Shown piece by piece: positions 34,681 to 41,517 of a stretch of DNA of 62,571 nucleotides. Position numbers and translations under genes: made by a program. Numbering within the stretch: the stretch's first letter is position 1; every line of letters starts with the position of its first letter. Source of the DNA: a virus; the IMG/VR virus record IMGVR_UViG_3300046007_009028, positions 1-62,571 of that record; one strand, given 5' to 3'. The notes beneath the pieces were generated by a model. It ran no database searches, had not been told where the DNA came from, and was given only the letters and a program-made list of their open reading frames with translations.

Positions 34681-34738
34681 AGTCAAATACCAAAAAACAA
34701 AACCTAAAAAGTAGGGGTGTAGCGACTGATAAAAATCT

Positions 34739-34960
34739 TTATTGTTTCAATTTTTTGTTCAAAGCTTCTGCTAATTTAATGGCTTTGGCTTTAGTCAAAC
34801 CAATTTTAATGTTAGTTAATTTACCATTAAGTTTCCAGATAACAGACCAGTATCTGTCATTGTTAAGCAGCATTTGGACAGCATGAAAGTTGTTTTCAGA
34901 TAACAACTTTCTAGCGTTGTTAAATTCAACTACAGCAGCCTGAGTTATTTCTTTAGACAT
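34739..34960 (-). CDS. Hypothetical protein, 73 aa
   Basis: The ATG at 34960 opens MSKEITQAAVVEFNNARKLL. It is a basic helix-strand-helix protein ending with a lysine-rich helix (KAIKLAEALNKKLKQ). The fold resembles small integrase-arm or AP2-like beta-hairpin modules (W-V-WKLNGKLTNIKIG), so DNA binding is possible. Confidence 0.55.
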   Translation of the reverse strand: MSKEITQAAVVEFNNARKLLSENNFHAVQMLLNNDRYWSVIWKLNGKLTNIKIGLTKAKAIKLAEALNKKLKQ

Positions 34961-35022
34961 ATACAGCACTGTTGTGTTGATACTTCACTGCTTATAAGGC
35001 GTTAGCCTTGTACTTTGTATGC

Positions 35023-35295
35023 TTACCAATCAGGGTAATCTGTATTGTCAAGATTAATCCGTTCTTCTTCTAATTTTTGCTTGAGATAATTAGCTAAGTC
35101 TAATACTTCTTCATAAGCGTCTTGTAAAGCACTTCTGTTGTTAAAAGGTTGTAGTGGAGTACCATATTTACGAATGCCTATCTGTTTCCGGTACAAGATG
35201 TCTGCGGCAACCAGGTTGGCTATGTGGGGAAGGTTGTTAGGGACTGGGTTAGGCAATGGTTGCATAAAATTTTGCAGTGGTTTTAGATTATCCAT
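35023..35295 (-). CDS. MazG-like / dATP-dGTP pyrophosphohydrolase-like small protein, 90 aa
   Basis: ADILYRKQIGIRKYGTPLQPFNNRSALQDAYEEVLDLANYLKQKLEEE (cited in parts: YRK-GIRKYGTPL; DAYEEVLDLANYL) follows the phage family pattern R---G--KYG--L----GRD-L-DAYEE-LDL--YL. The EE--D pair would bind metal as in all-alpha NTP pyrophosphatases. It may trim the host nucleotide pool. Single domain, no fusion. Confidence 0.6.
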   Translation of the reverse strand: MDNLKPLQNFMQPLPNPVPNNLPHIANLVAADILYRKQIGIRKYGTPLQPFNNRSALQDAYEEVLDLANYLKQKLEEERINLDNTDYPDW

Positions 35296-35539
35296 TCAAT
35301 TTTCCTTGTTAAAGCCTCTTGGATTTGGATTAATAACTAAATACCCCAGAAAGATATTAAAGGCATTTAAAACACAAAAATAGAGGCAAATCAGAGGACG
35401 AGCGGCGGAAAGCTTATCCCCAGGAAAAGGCAAAGGCGTAGACCAAAGAAGGAAATTCTGTGGTGGGAAAGCAAGGGTAAACCCAGTACAGAAGGTTTTC
35501 TAGCATTGTGTACCCTCTAGCCCTCTAACTTCTGGTTTT

Positions 35540-35725
35540 CTAATAGCCTGTTTTTCTAGCAGCCTGTTTTTCTAACAGCCTATATACCCTAACAGCCTGT
35601 TTTAACAAAGCTAGTTTAAACTTTCTTGCTGGTTTAAAATTCTTTTGGTTTTTAGGTGAAAGTTTTCCCTGCGCGCACCAGGCGATAGCCTGTCTATATT
35701 CGGAGGTGTGTTGTAAATAGGACAC
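35540..35725 (-). CDS. Small basic protein, 61 aa (GTG start)
   Basis: A GTG start with AACAGG nearby gives MSYLQHTSEYRQAIAWCAQG..., very rich in K/R. The 3' end lies in a stretch of near-repeats of the form AGCCTGTTTTTCT, which may have been shaped by slippage. It could be a DNA-binding protein linked to the adjacent non-coding region. Coding status is uncertain. Confidence 0.4.
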   Translation of the reverse strand: MSYLQHTSEYRQAIAWCAQGKLSPKNQKNFKPARKFKLALLKQAVRVYRLLEKQAARKTGY

Positions 35726-36486
35726 CTGTTCAAATAAAGTAGTCTTCTTATATCGTGCGTAATTTAATTAATATAATATATTAACTAATATATATAATAT
35801 AAGAGCAGCGTTTATTTGCTTGATGGTAGCAATAAAGACGTTGGTTAAAAAGGTATTTTGATAGGGTTGAAATAGGCATTTAAAAGTTATTTTGTATTAA
35901 TTGAAAGCGTTACTGTTAAAGGATTTTAGTTTATTTTAATTATTAGAAAATAGCAGGGAATAAGTATATCTTTGTACGGATTACTGAGAAGGTATGTAGA
36001 ATTACTGAGTTCACTATGATATTGTACGATTAGCCATACACAGATTAAATAATGTTATGCTGCTATCAAGCAATCGTGGTCTTAGATAGGCTGAAAGCAT
36101 AGTGGTTGACCAATTGTCACTTTGTACAAGTCAAGCAAGTTGCGGTCTGGCGTTTTGTACAAAGCCTTTGGCGTTTTGTACATACTGAGATTGTCAAATT
36201 TGGTTTAATGTTATTTGGTTTACTTTAAATTAAGTAGATTAAGCTTGCTTTAATCTGTCTTCTCAGTGATTTTGTTGTTATTAACTTGATTACAGTTAAT
36301 AGGCTGCAAATAATCCATTGTAATTTCTACTAGAAGAATGTCATCTGAAAGACTAGGTGTATCAAATGTGTTATAATAGTTGAAACCCTTATGCTGTCTT
36401 AGCTTTAGCTCTACGAAGTTTGGTTTCAGGGATTCCGCGAAGCTAACAAAAAAAAAGGAGAGCCGAAGCCCTCCGAATGAATCTAT
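35726..36486. other. Non-coding, AT-rich region with TTTGTAC iterons: candidate replication origin or control region
   Basis: About 760 nt without a convincing gene. A very AT-rich tract (35762-35812) is followed by repeated (T/A)TTGTAC motifs at 35971, 36021, 36121, 36154 and 36175. Two of them form a direct repeat, GGCGTTTTGTACA, at 36149-36161 and 36170-36182 (21-bp spacing). ATTACTGAG occurs three times around them. A TATAAT box at 36372-36377 precedes interleaved inverted repeats (36382-36446), then a terminator hairpin (36457-36474) of the minus-strand gene to the right. Confidence 0.55.
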
Positions 36487-36753
36487 CTAAAATGGACTAT
36501 CAGGATGTTGGCAAAATTCTCTCATCATTTCTATTTCCCAATCTTCAAACACCATTTCAGGCTGATTGCAGATAAACCACTCACGGACTAAGGAAATCCT
36601 TTCTTCGTCTGAGTAACAAGGTTTAGTAAGCTCACAAGCTAATTGAAATTTAGTGCTGGTAACGTAATCAGAGTAATCCCATTGCTGGAAATAGGTAATT
36701 GCTGGGTGAACAGGGCGAGGTTGAAGTTGAACACCATTAAATAGGCCTTGCAT
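36487..36753 (-). CDS. Hypothetical protein, 88 aa
   Basis: I use the ATG at 36753 (MQGLFNGVQLQPRPV). The protein is rich in aromatic residues and acidic at the end (FEDWEIEMMREF). It has its own GGAG...CTCC terminator at 36457-36474. No family recognised. Confidence 0.55.
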   Translation of the reverse strand: MQGLFNGVQLQPRPVHPAITYFQQWDYSDYVTSTKFQLACELTKPCYSDEERISLVREWFICNQPEMVFEDWEIEMMREFCQHPDSPF

Positions 36754-36834
36754 AATCAATACCTGAATTAACTACATCTATATATAAGTCGCGTAGCAAC
36801 CATAAAAAAAGGAGGGACAATGCCCTCCGGAACA

Positions 36835-37152
36835 TTAGAATCTAACTAGCTTGGCAAGAGTGCCATGGTGGGTAAGTCGCCATCCTTTGTTTAAAAGATT
36901 TTGAGCTATTTGAGCTATTTCACCCTGCTCATCAAACTCTGCCTTGAACTCTGCTAATTCCTGATTGGGCAAAGTTTCAAGCCATGAGACAATAGAAAAT
37001 AAAGATTTTACCTCCTCAAGGGCTTCCATTAGCATTTCCATGTTCATGTCTTCGTACCTCTCCACATCATAAAATTCAGCAAGAAGGAGTAACTGCTCCT
37101 TGCCAGCCAAGTGAATTCTGTCCAAAGCGGACAATTTAAATGTGATTCTCAT
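36835..37152 (-). CDS. Hypothetical helical protein, 105 aa
   Basis: The ATG at 37152 opens MRITFKLSALDRIHLAGKEQ. The product is mostly helical and acidic (YEDMNMEMLMEALEEV). A GGAGGG-ACAAT-GCCCTCC terminator follows at 36811-36828. Unknown function. Confidence 0.55.
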   Translation of the reverse strand: MRITFKLSALDRIHLAGKEQLLLLAEFYDVERYEDMNMEMLMEALEEVKSLFSIVSWLETLPNQELAEFKAEFDEQGEIAQIAQNLLNKGWRLTHHGTLAKLVRF

Positions 37153-37233
37153 AACCAAACCTCGTTAACTACAACTATATATAGGGAGCGTAGCGACCAT
37201 AAAAAAAGGAGGGACAATGCCCTCCAGGAGAAA

Positions 37234-37413
37234 TTAACTATTTGCCCAGCGACTCCAAGCAGAGTCTAGTGAGACTTGAGTTGAGTGTCCTTCACTCTGA
37301 GGGTGTGGTGGGATGGAATCGGCCTCAGATTTTTCACAATCTATCGCAACCGAAATCCACCAACACTCAGCTTCAAAGATTGCAACCAAGAGTCTGAGAT
37401 AGTAGGAGTTCAT
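37234..37413 (-). CDS. Small hypothetical protein, 59 aa
   Basis: The ATG at 37413 opens MNSYYLRLLVAIFEAECWW, a partly hydrophobic N-terminus, followed by a polar tail. It has the same kind of terminator and GCGTAGC leader as its neighbours, which is the main support for it being a gene. Confidence 0.5.
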   Translation of the reverse strand: MNSYYLRLLVAIFEAECWWISVAIDCEKSEADSIPPHPQSEGHSTQVSLDSAWSRWANS

Positions 37414-37499
37414 AACCAATACCTAAATTAACTACATCTACATATAAGTCGCGTAAGCGACCATAAAAATAGCTTTGCCAGAACAGCAAACTGCAAGAC

Positions 37500-37529
37500 T
37501 TGTCACTTAACCACAAAGTCTGCTATACT
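37500..37529 (+). promoter_or_regulatory. Sigma-70-type promoter for a structured RNA
   Basis: TTGTCA at 37500-37505 and TATACT at 37524-37529 are separated by 18 nt. The expected start near 37536 coincides with the base of the long-range helix of the RNA that follows. Confidence 0.65.
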
Positions 37530-37535
37530 GTATTT

Positions 37536-37930
37536 ACTTGGTTGAACTAACTACGAGTGAGTAGACGCAAACCACCACGATGTAAGGCTCTTGAGGCTTT
37601 GAAGTGTAGAGCTAGTGAGGAACTGAGCTTGGTTAGCAGACGAAATGCCGGATAGAGTTCAGACTTGGTAAAACAGTCCTTTAAGCAATCGTGAGGACAC
37701 CGGGCTAAAATTCTGCCTTACCTGGGAAACCGGGACTTGGTTGAGAGACCCTCAATTAAAGTAAAGAATTAGTTGGGAACTCTAAAGTTCTGATTGCAAG
37801 TTGGTTTAATTGACTGAGAATCTAATTCTCTGATTACCTGTAATGTAACTCCCGACCTGTCCACAGACTGTAAAACCAAATATTCAAATTGTTGAAGAGG
37901 TTCTTTAACCAAGATTTATTTAACTTGGTT
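37536..37930 (+). ncRNA. Structured non-coding RNA, about 0.4 kb, family not recognised
   Basis: No open frame of interest covers this stretch. CTTGGTTGAAC (37537-37547) can pair with GTTC and AACCAAG (37900-37913), closing the whole region. Internal hairpins include CCTGG-GAAA-CCGGG (GNRA loop, near 37720-37734), GAACT-CTAA-AGTTC, TTGAG/CTCAA, GAGAAT-CTA-ATTCTC and GTCCT/AGGAC. A second copy, CTTGGTT (37924-37930), can pair with the same AACCAAG and forms a competing 3' hairpin. A promoter precedes it. I checked it against tmRNA, RNase P, 6S and group I/II hallmarks and saw no match. It could be a phage regulatory or ornate large RNA. Confidence 0.65.
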
Positions 37931-38012
37931 TATAGGATGCTCTGTTTTGTCGTATCTACTTGTAGCCCGAAGGCAATAAAAAAAGGAGAGCCGAAGCCCT
38001 CCAAGAAATTAC

Positions 38013-38384
38013 CTACCAATTTTCGTGAGTTTTATCTTCGTCCCACTCACCATTGACAGCGGACTTGAATACTCTGACCTTCATTCCTCGGAAGGTTGAG
38101 TAGAATGTTCCACTGCCAAATGACTCGACAACCCTGTCGCCATCTTTGACTTTAAGTAGTAAGTCGCCATCCCATTCAGGGTGAGAGAGCTTGACAGTGC
38201 TGGAATCAATGAGTTCTGCCTCTGCCTCTTTGAACATATCGAACATCTTGCGACCACCGAGAGATTTCCATTGTGGACGAACATAATCCATTGAAATCTG
38301 AGGCACAAAGAACTTGTGACCCCCAATTTCAAACACTGCACACCCACAACCCTTGTTCCGAGAAATTCCCATTGATAAGGACAT
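38013..38384 (-). CDS. Hypothetical protein, 123 aa
   Basis: I use the ATG at 38384 (MSLSMGISRNKGCGCAVF). It is a beta-rich soluble protein with HKFFVPQISM and VKVRVFKSAVNG-like strands. It ends at a GGAG...CTCC terminator (37985-38002), which also marks the right edge of the structured RNA region. No family recognised. Confidence 0.6.
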   Translation of the reverse strand: MSLSMGISRNKGCGCAVFEIGGHKFFVPQISMDYVRPQWKSLGGRKMFDMFKEAEAELIDSSTVKLSHPEWDGDLLLKVKDGDRVVESFGSGTFYSTFRGMKVRVFKSAVNGEWDEDKTHENW

Positions 38385-38458
38385 AACCAAATCCTCAATA
38401 CGTTAACTACAACAAAACTAAAGGGGCGTAGCCCCCATAAAAACCAACATTAGACAAG

Positions 38459-38614
38459 TTAGGCGTTCTTTAAGTCATTAATCTTGTTCTTTAGTTCCTG
38501 AATTTTGTTTTCTTCAAATGATATGAAGAAAACGTTATTAAACTTGAAATGCTCCAAGAGATTAATGCGCTCCTGAAGTTCCATTCTTAATATTTCTTCA
38601 GACAAGACTAACAT
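38459..38614 (-). CDS. Small coiled-coil protein, 51 aa
   Basis: The frame from the ATG at 38614 reads MLVLSEEILRMELQERINLL..., then ENKIQELKNKINDLKNA, a heptad-like amphipathic helix. It fills the gap between two established small genes and has palindrome 38625-38638 in front. No strong ribosome binding site, so moderate confidence. Confidence 0.5.
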   Translation of the reverse strand: MLVLSEEILRMELQERINLLEHFKFNNVFFISFEENKIQELKNKINDLKNA

Positions 38615-38679
38615 CAAAACCAATTAGGCGTTAGCCTTGTCCTGCGAAAGACAAATGGGGGGAATTTCACCCCAGGAAG

Positions 38680-39111
38680 TTATTGTGACTGCAAGGCTGC
38701 AATCAAATCGGCTTTCCTCATAGAGCCATATTTGGGTATAGCCCTTTGTTTGGCTATACGCTTGAGTTCTTTTACAGTCAGGGAGTTGTAATCCAAGTGC
38801 AAGGACTTAGATTGCTCAAATTGAGCATCTACTTTCCTCCACAGGTTATCGCCAGGCTTTGGAAACCTAGGAATCATTCGTTCCTTAGCTAATTGAACTA
38901 AATGTAGTTCAGGCTCAGACCCTTGGGAGTCTGAAGTAACTTGAACCCAAGAAATGTCGGCAATTCTAGTATTCGGAATAACGTTTGTTTGAAGTCGTTC
39001 AAATTGACCAGCGTCGGTCCAAATTGTTTCCATGTCAAGAATGATATCCGCTGTCATTGCAGCAGCTAAACCAACTGCTAAAACCAAGCAGAAAATTACT
39101 GAATAATCCAT
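38680..39111 (-). CDS. Membrane-anchored protein with C-terminal SAP/Rho-N-like motif, 143 aa
   Basis: Start at the ATG at 39111: MDYSVIFCLVLAVGLAAAMTA is a hydrophobic N-terminal segment that could be a membrane anchor. The last 35 residues (LTVKELKRIAKQRAIPKYG, then MRKADLIAALQ) match the SAP/Rho-N helix pair that binds nucleic acid. A membrane-tethered nucleic-acid-binding protein is an unusual combination and may tether phage DNA or RNA at the membrane. Confidence 0.6.
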   Translation of the reverse strand: MDYSVIFCLVLAVGLAAAMTADIILDMETIWTDAGQFERLQTNVIPNTRIADISWVQVTSDSQGSEPELHLVQLAKERMIPRFPKPGDNLWRKVDAQFEQSKSLHLDYNSLTVKELKRIAKQRAIPKYGSMRKADLIAALQSQ

Positions 39112-39193
39112 GAGAACCACCATCTATTTTGCTAACTACAATTACTAGAGAGGGCGTAGCCCACATAAAAAAAAGGGGCAATTGCCCCTGTGC

Positions 39194-39751
39194 CTATGAC
39201 GAAAGTCTCATGGACTCCTCGTCAGGAGAGTACTTAAATCCGCAAGATTCAAGTAACTCCCTGAGATTGAGGTTGATGCGAGTGTCGTAGTAGAAAACGA
39301 TATTGCCACGGCTATTGACTGCCATTTCAACGGCAGTCTTTAGCTTGAGGTCTAAGTTGGGGTGAGCCAACCACCACTCATGGTCGTCCATGTCATCCCC
39401 ACTGGCGGGGATGTCTTCACCATTGACTTTAATAGAGAGCAGTTGCTCTCCTGTTACTGGGCAGACCTTGAGGCAAACCTGAAAGTTAACGCCTAAATTA
39501 ACTTTGCCTTGGTTGGCAAGTGTTCTCACACAAATTGCGTCTAAGACTTGTGAAGGAATTTCCTCCACAAAAAATTCGCAACGATTTAACCGCTGAATGC
39601 TCCAGCGTTGCTGGAACTTGCATCGGTGATGCTGCAAGTACGAACAAAGCTTGTCTCCCAGGTAACTGGGAACTGCGATTAAATATACACTAATTTTGCT
39701 TGTACATCCCCACTCAGGGATATACAGAACTTCAAACCTTGGGTCAGACAT
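39194..39751 (-). CDS. Hypothetical protein, 185 aa
   Basis: I use the ATG at 39751 (MSDPRFEVLYIPEWGC). A mixed alpha/beta protein with several cysteines and an acidic loop (GDDMDDHEWW). It has a terminator at its 3' side (GGGGCAATTGCCCC, 39175-39188, with T-run on the minus strand) and a GCGTAGC leader near 39784. Unknown function. Confidence 0.55.
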   Translation of the reverse strand: MSDPRFEVLYIPEWGCTSKISVYLIAVPSYLGDKLCSYLQHHRCKFQQRWSIQRLNRCEFFVEEIPSQVLDAICVRTLANQGKVNLGVNFQVCLKVCPVTGEQLLSIKVNGEDIPASGDDMDDHEWWLAHPNLDLKLKTAVEMAVNSRGNIVFYYDTRINLNLRELLESCGFKYSPDEESMRLSS

Positions 39752-39834
39752 ATATTTAACTTGGTTAACTACGCCACAACTAAGGCGCGTAGCGACCATA
39801 AAAAAAGGGAATGGATAAACCACTCCCTAATAAG

Positions 39835-40104
39835 TTAGAACCCAACTAGTGGGTCTACAGAGTGGAACATAAGGTCGTTCCACAGTCCAGCCTCAAGTTG
39901 AGTTTGTGCGCGAAGTTCCAAATATAATTTGATGTCACCCAATGTGACAAACCTGGACTCGAGAATTTCTGAGCAGACGTTCAGAGACGTTGGTATGTGA
40001 TACTCCGGATAATCTTCATCCGGAGTTATGTCATAGTCAGCTAGTGACCACAACACAGCCGCCAAATCAGCATCAGAAAGTGTAGCAAGAAACTCTGTAA
40101 ACAT
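39835..40104 (-). CDS. Hypothetical protein, 89 aa
   Basis: Start at the ATG at 40104 (MFTEFLATLSDADLAAVLWS); the longer frame reads into the leader hairpin near 40142. The N-terminal half is helical and acidic. Terminator GGGAATGG...CCACTCCC follows at 39805-39830. No family recognised. Confidence 0.55.
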   Translation of the reverse strand: MFTEFLATLSDADLAAVLWSLADYDITPDEDYPEYHIPTSLNVCSEILESRFVTLGDIKLYLELRAQTQLEAGLWNDLMFHSVDPLVGF

Positions 40105-40236
40105 AAACCAATAACCAAATGAACTACACCAATTAGTTGGGAGCGTAGCGACCCATAAAAACTTCATTGGTTTAAAATTGAGGGCATCACCCCCTTTTTT
40201 CTTTTGGTTAAAATAATATATATAAATTGAGTTTGC

Positions 40237-40324
40237 CCCCTCAAATATATATAAATAATATAGTGACGTTATTCAAATTTCCCCTCAAATATATATAAAT
40301 AATATAGTGACGTTATTGAAATTT
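40237..40324. repeat. 44-bp tandem duplication, AT-rich
   Basis: Two head-to-tail 44-bp units (40237-40280 and 40281-40324) differ at a single base. Each has CCCCTCAAATATATATAA, then AATATAGTGACGTTATT. The surrounding 40180-40430 region has no gene and marks the change from the minus-strand small-gene block to the plus-strand head genes. Confidence 0.9.
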
Positions 40325-40434
40325 ATAAGGTCAAAAAATATATATAAAACTGTACACATACGCAAAAGAAAATATCCACCCTAACTCGCATAGGATGGAT
40401 AAAGTGAAGTAGTTAAAGTGTATTCTTATAGTTC

Positions 40435-40578
40435 CTAGAAACCATAATGTGAATAACGGTTTTCAACTGAGTTGAGATATTCGTTTTCATAGTAGTTGTC
40501 TTCTTCTATTTCCAGTTGTAGGGATGCAATAACATCAGCAAATAGATTGAGAGTTTTGTCAAGAAGGAGCGTAGTCAT
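40435..40578 (-). CDS. Small acidic protein, 47 aa
   Basis: The frame MTTLLLDKTLNLFADVIASL..., then EIEEDNYYENEYLNS, runs from the ATG at 40578 to TAG at 40435. There is no strong ribosome binding site. The length and composition fit the other minute genes of this block. The divergent gene 40668-41231 starts 90 nt away, with palindrome 40609-40622 between. Confidence 0.45.
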   Translation of the reverse strand: MTTLLLDKTLNLFADVIASLQLEIEEDNYYENEYLNSVENRYSHYGF

Positions 40579-40667
40579 AAGTCACAAATTACAAACATCA
40601 CCATTTTTAAGGCGTTAGCCTTTGTAATAGGAAAACTACTGCAAGCAAAACAAATACAGGATTTAAA

Positions 40668-41231
40668 ATGGAATCAATAATCGAAAAACAAGAAGAGATA
40701 ATTACTCAATTGCAATTAGCAATAGAGCATTATTTAGAAAAAGGTGACTTAGAGACAGCACTTGTTTATTCTGAGTTATTTAAACTTAATTGCGAAGCTT
40801 ATAAGTCTTTAGTTTGTAATAAAGAGGCTAAAGAAGAAAAGCCTGTATTTAGATTTGGGAAAGAAAATCCTCAAGCTATTTCTCAAAAACAGATACCAGT
40901 AACAACAGGTAAAAAAGCTAGACAGGATTATGAAGCTAGAATGCTCAACGAATATTTGCAACAACTACCTCAAGGTGCTGTTGTGAACAAGATTCAATCT
41001 TACCAAGAACCAAAGACTGTAGTTTCACAATACAGTTACGGTGATGGACAGGACAACCCCAAGATTAGAGCTAATGATGTTAATGGTAATTGGGGTAAAA
41101 ATGGAGAACCTAATCAAATTATTACACCACCACAACAGTTGATTAACAACTCCAGGATTGCTAACACAGAAATGAGTGAGGAAGACAATTTATGGGGAGA
41201 AGACCCACGTAGAAGTTTAAATAAAAGATAA
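40668..41231 (+). CDS. Hypothetical protein opening the head-gene operon, 187 aa
   Basis: The N-terminal 50 residues are helical (IIEKQEEIITQLQLAIEHYLEKGDLETALVY in parts). The rest is low-complexity and polar, containing NNSRIANTEMSEED, a motif close to the R-(T/I)-A-(G/N) motif repeated in the giant protein. The leader GCAAGCAAAACAAATA is a variant of the AGCAAAATAAAC element. First gene before the holin-like and portal genes. Confidence 0.55.
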   Translation: MESIIEKQEEIITQLQLAIEHYLEKGDLETALVYSELFKLNCEAYKSLVCNKEAKEEKPVFRFGKENPQAISQKQIPVTTGKKARQDYEARMLNEYLQQLPQGAVVNKIQSYQEPKTVVSQYSYGDGQDNPKIRANDVNGNWGKNGEPNQIITPPQQLINNSRIANTEMSEEDNLWGEDPRRSLNKR

Positions 41232-41239
41232 AGGAAGAA

Positions 41240-41485
41240 ATGCAAATAAAAGATATTGAGCTAAATATGGAGACCATAGGCATTATTTGTTCAGTAATTG
41301 GTTTTATCTATCAGATTGCTAGAATGGAAGCAAAAATAGAAGATTCAATTGAGGCAGTAAATAAAAAGTTAGAACTTCACATTGAAGAGGTAGCCGGAGA
41401 CAGAAAAATGATTGAATACAAAATGACTACAATCACAGAACAAGTAAAAGAAATTGTAAGTTGTCTTCACAATGGAGATAAATAA
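41240..41485 (+). CDS. Small single-pass membrane protein with coiled coil, 81 aa
   Basis: AAAGGAAGAA precedes the ATG. One hydrophobic segment (TIGIICSVIGFIYQIA) is followed by an amphipathic helix (KIEDSIEAVNKKLELHIEEV). The layout resembles haemolysin XhlA-like or spanin-type phage proteins, but the position just before the portal gene does not prove a lysis role. Confidence 0.55.
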   Translation: MQIKDIELNMETIGIICSVIGFIYQIARMEAKIEDSIEAVNKKLELHIEEVAGDRKMIEYKMTTITEQVKEIVSCLHNGDK

Positions 41486-41517
41486 AACAAAAACCTATTA
41501 CAATCTAAAGAAAACAA

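Noticed and set aside
35971-36185. NtcA-type host regulator sites (GTA-N8-TAC)
   Set aside because: The repeated motif is TTTGTAC without the required GTA eight bases away in most copies; iterons or a phage operator fit better.
36370-36450. Possible CRISPR repeat (GTTGAAACCC...GGTTTCAGGGATT)
   Set aside because: The half-sites resemble cyanobacterial CRISPR repeats, but there is a single copy and no spacer array, and no cas gene is near.
37536-37930. A second group I or a group II intron
   Set aside because: No P7 GACTA/TAGTC pair, no CGTGCCAAGCC element and no domain V-like hairpin, and no gene is interrupted here.
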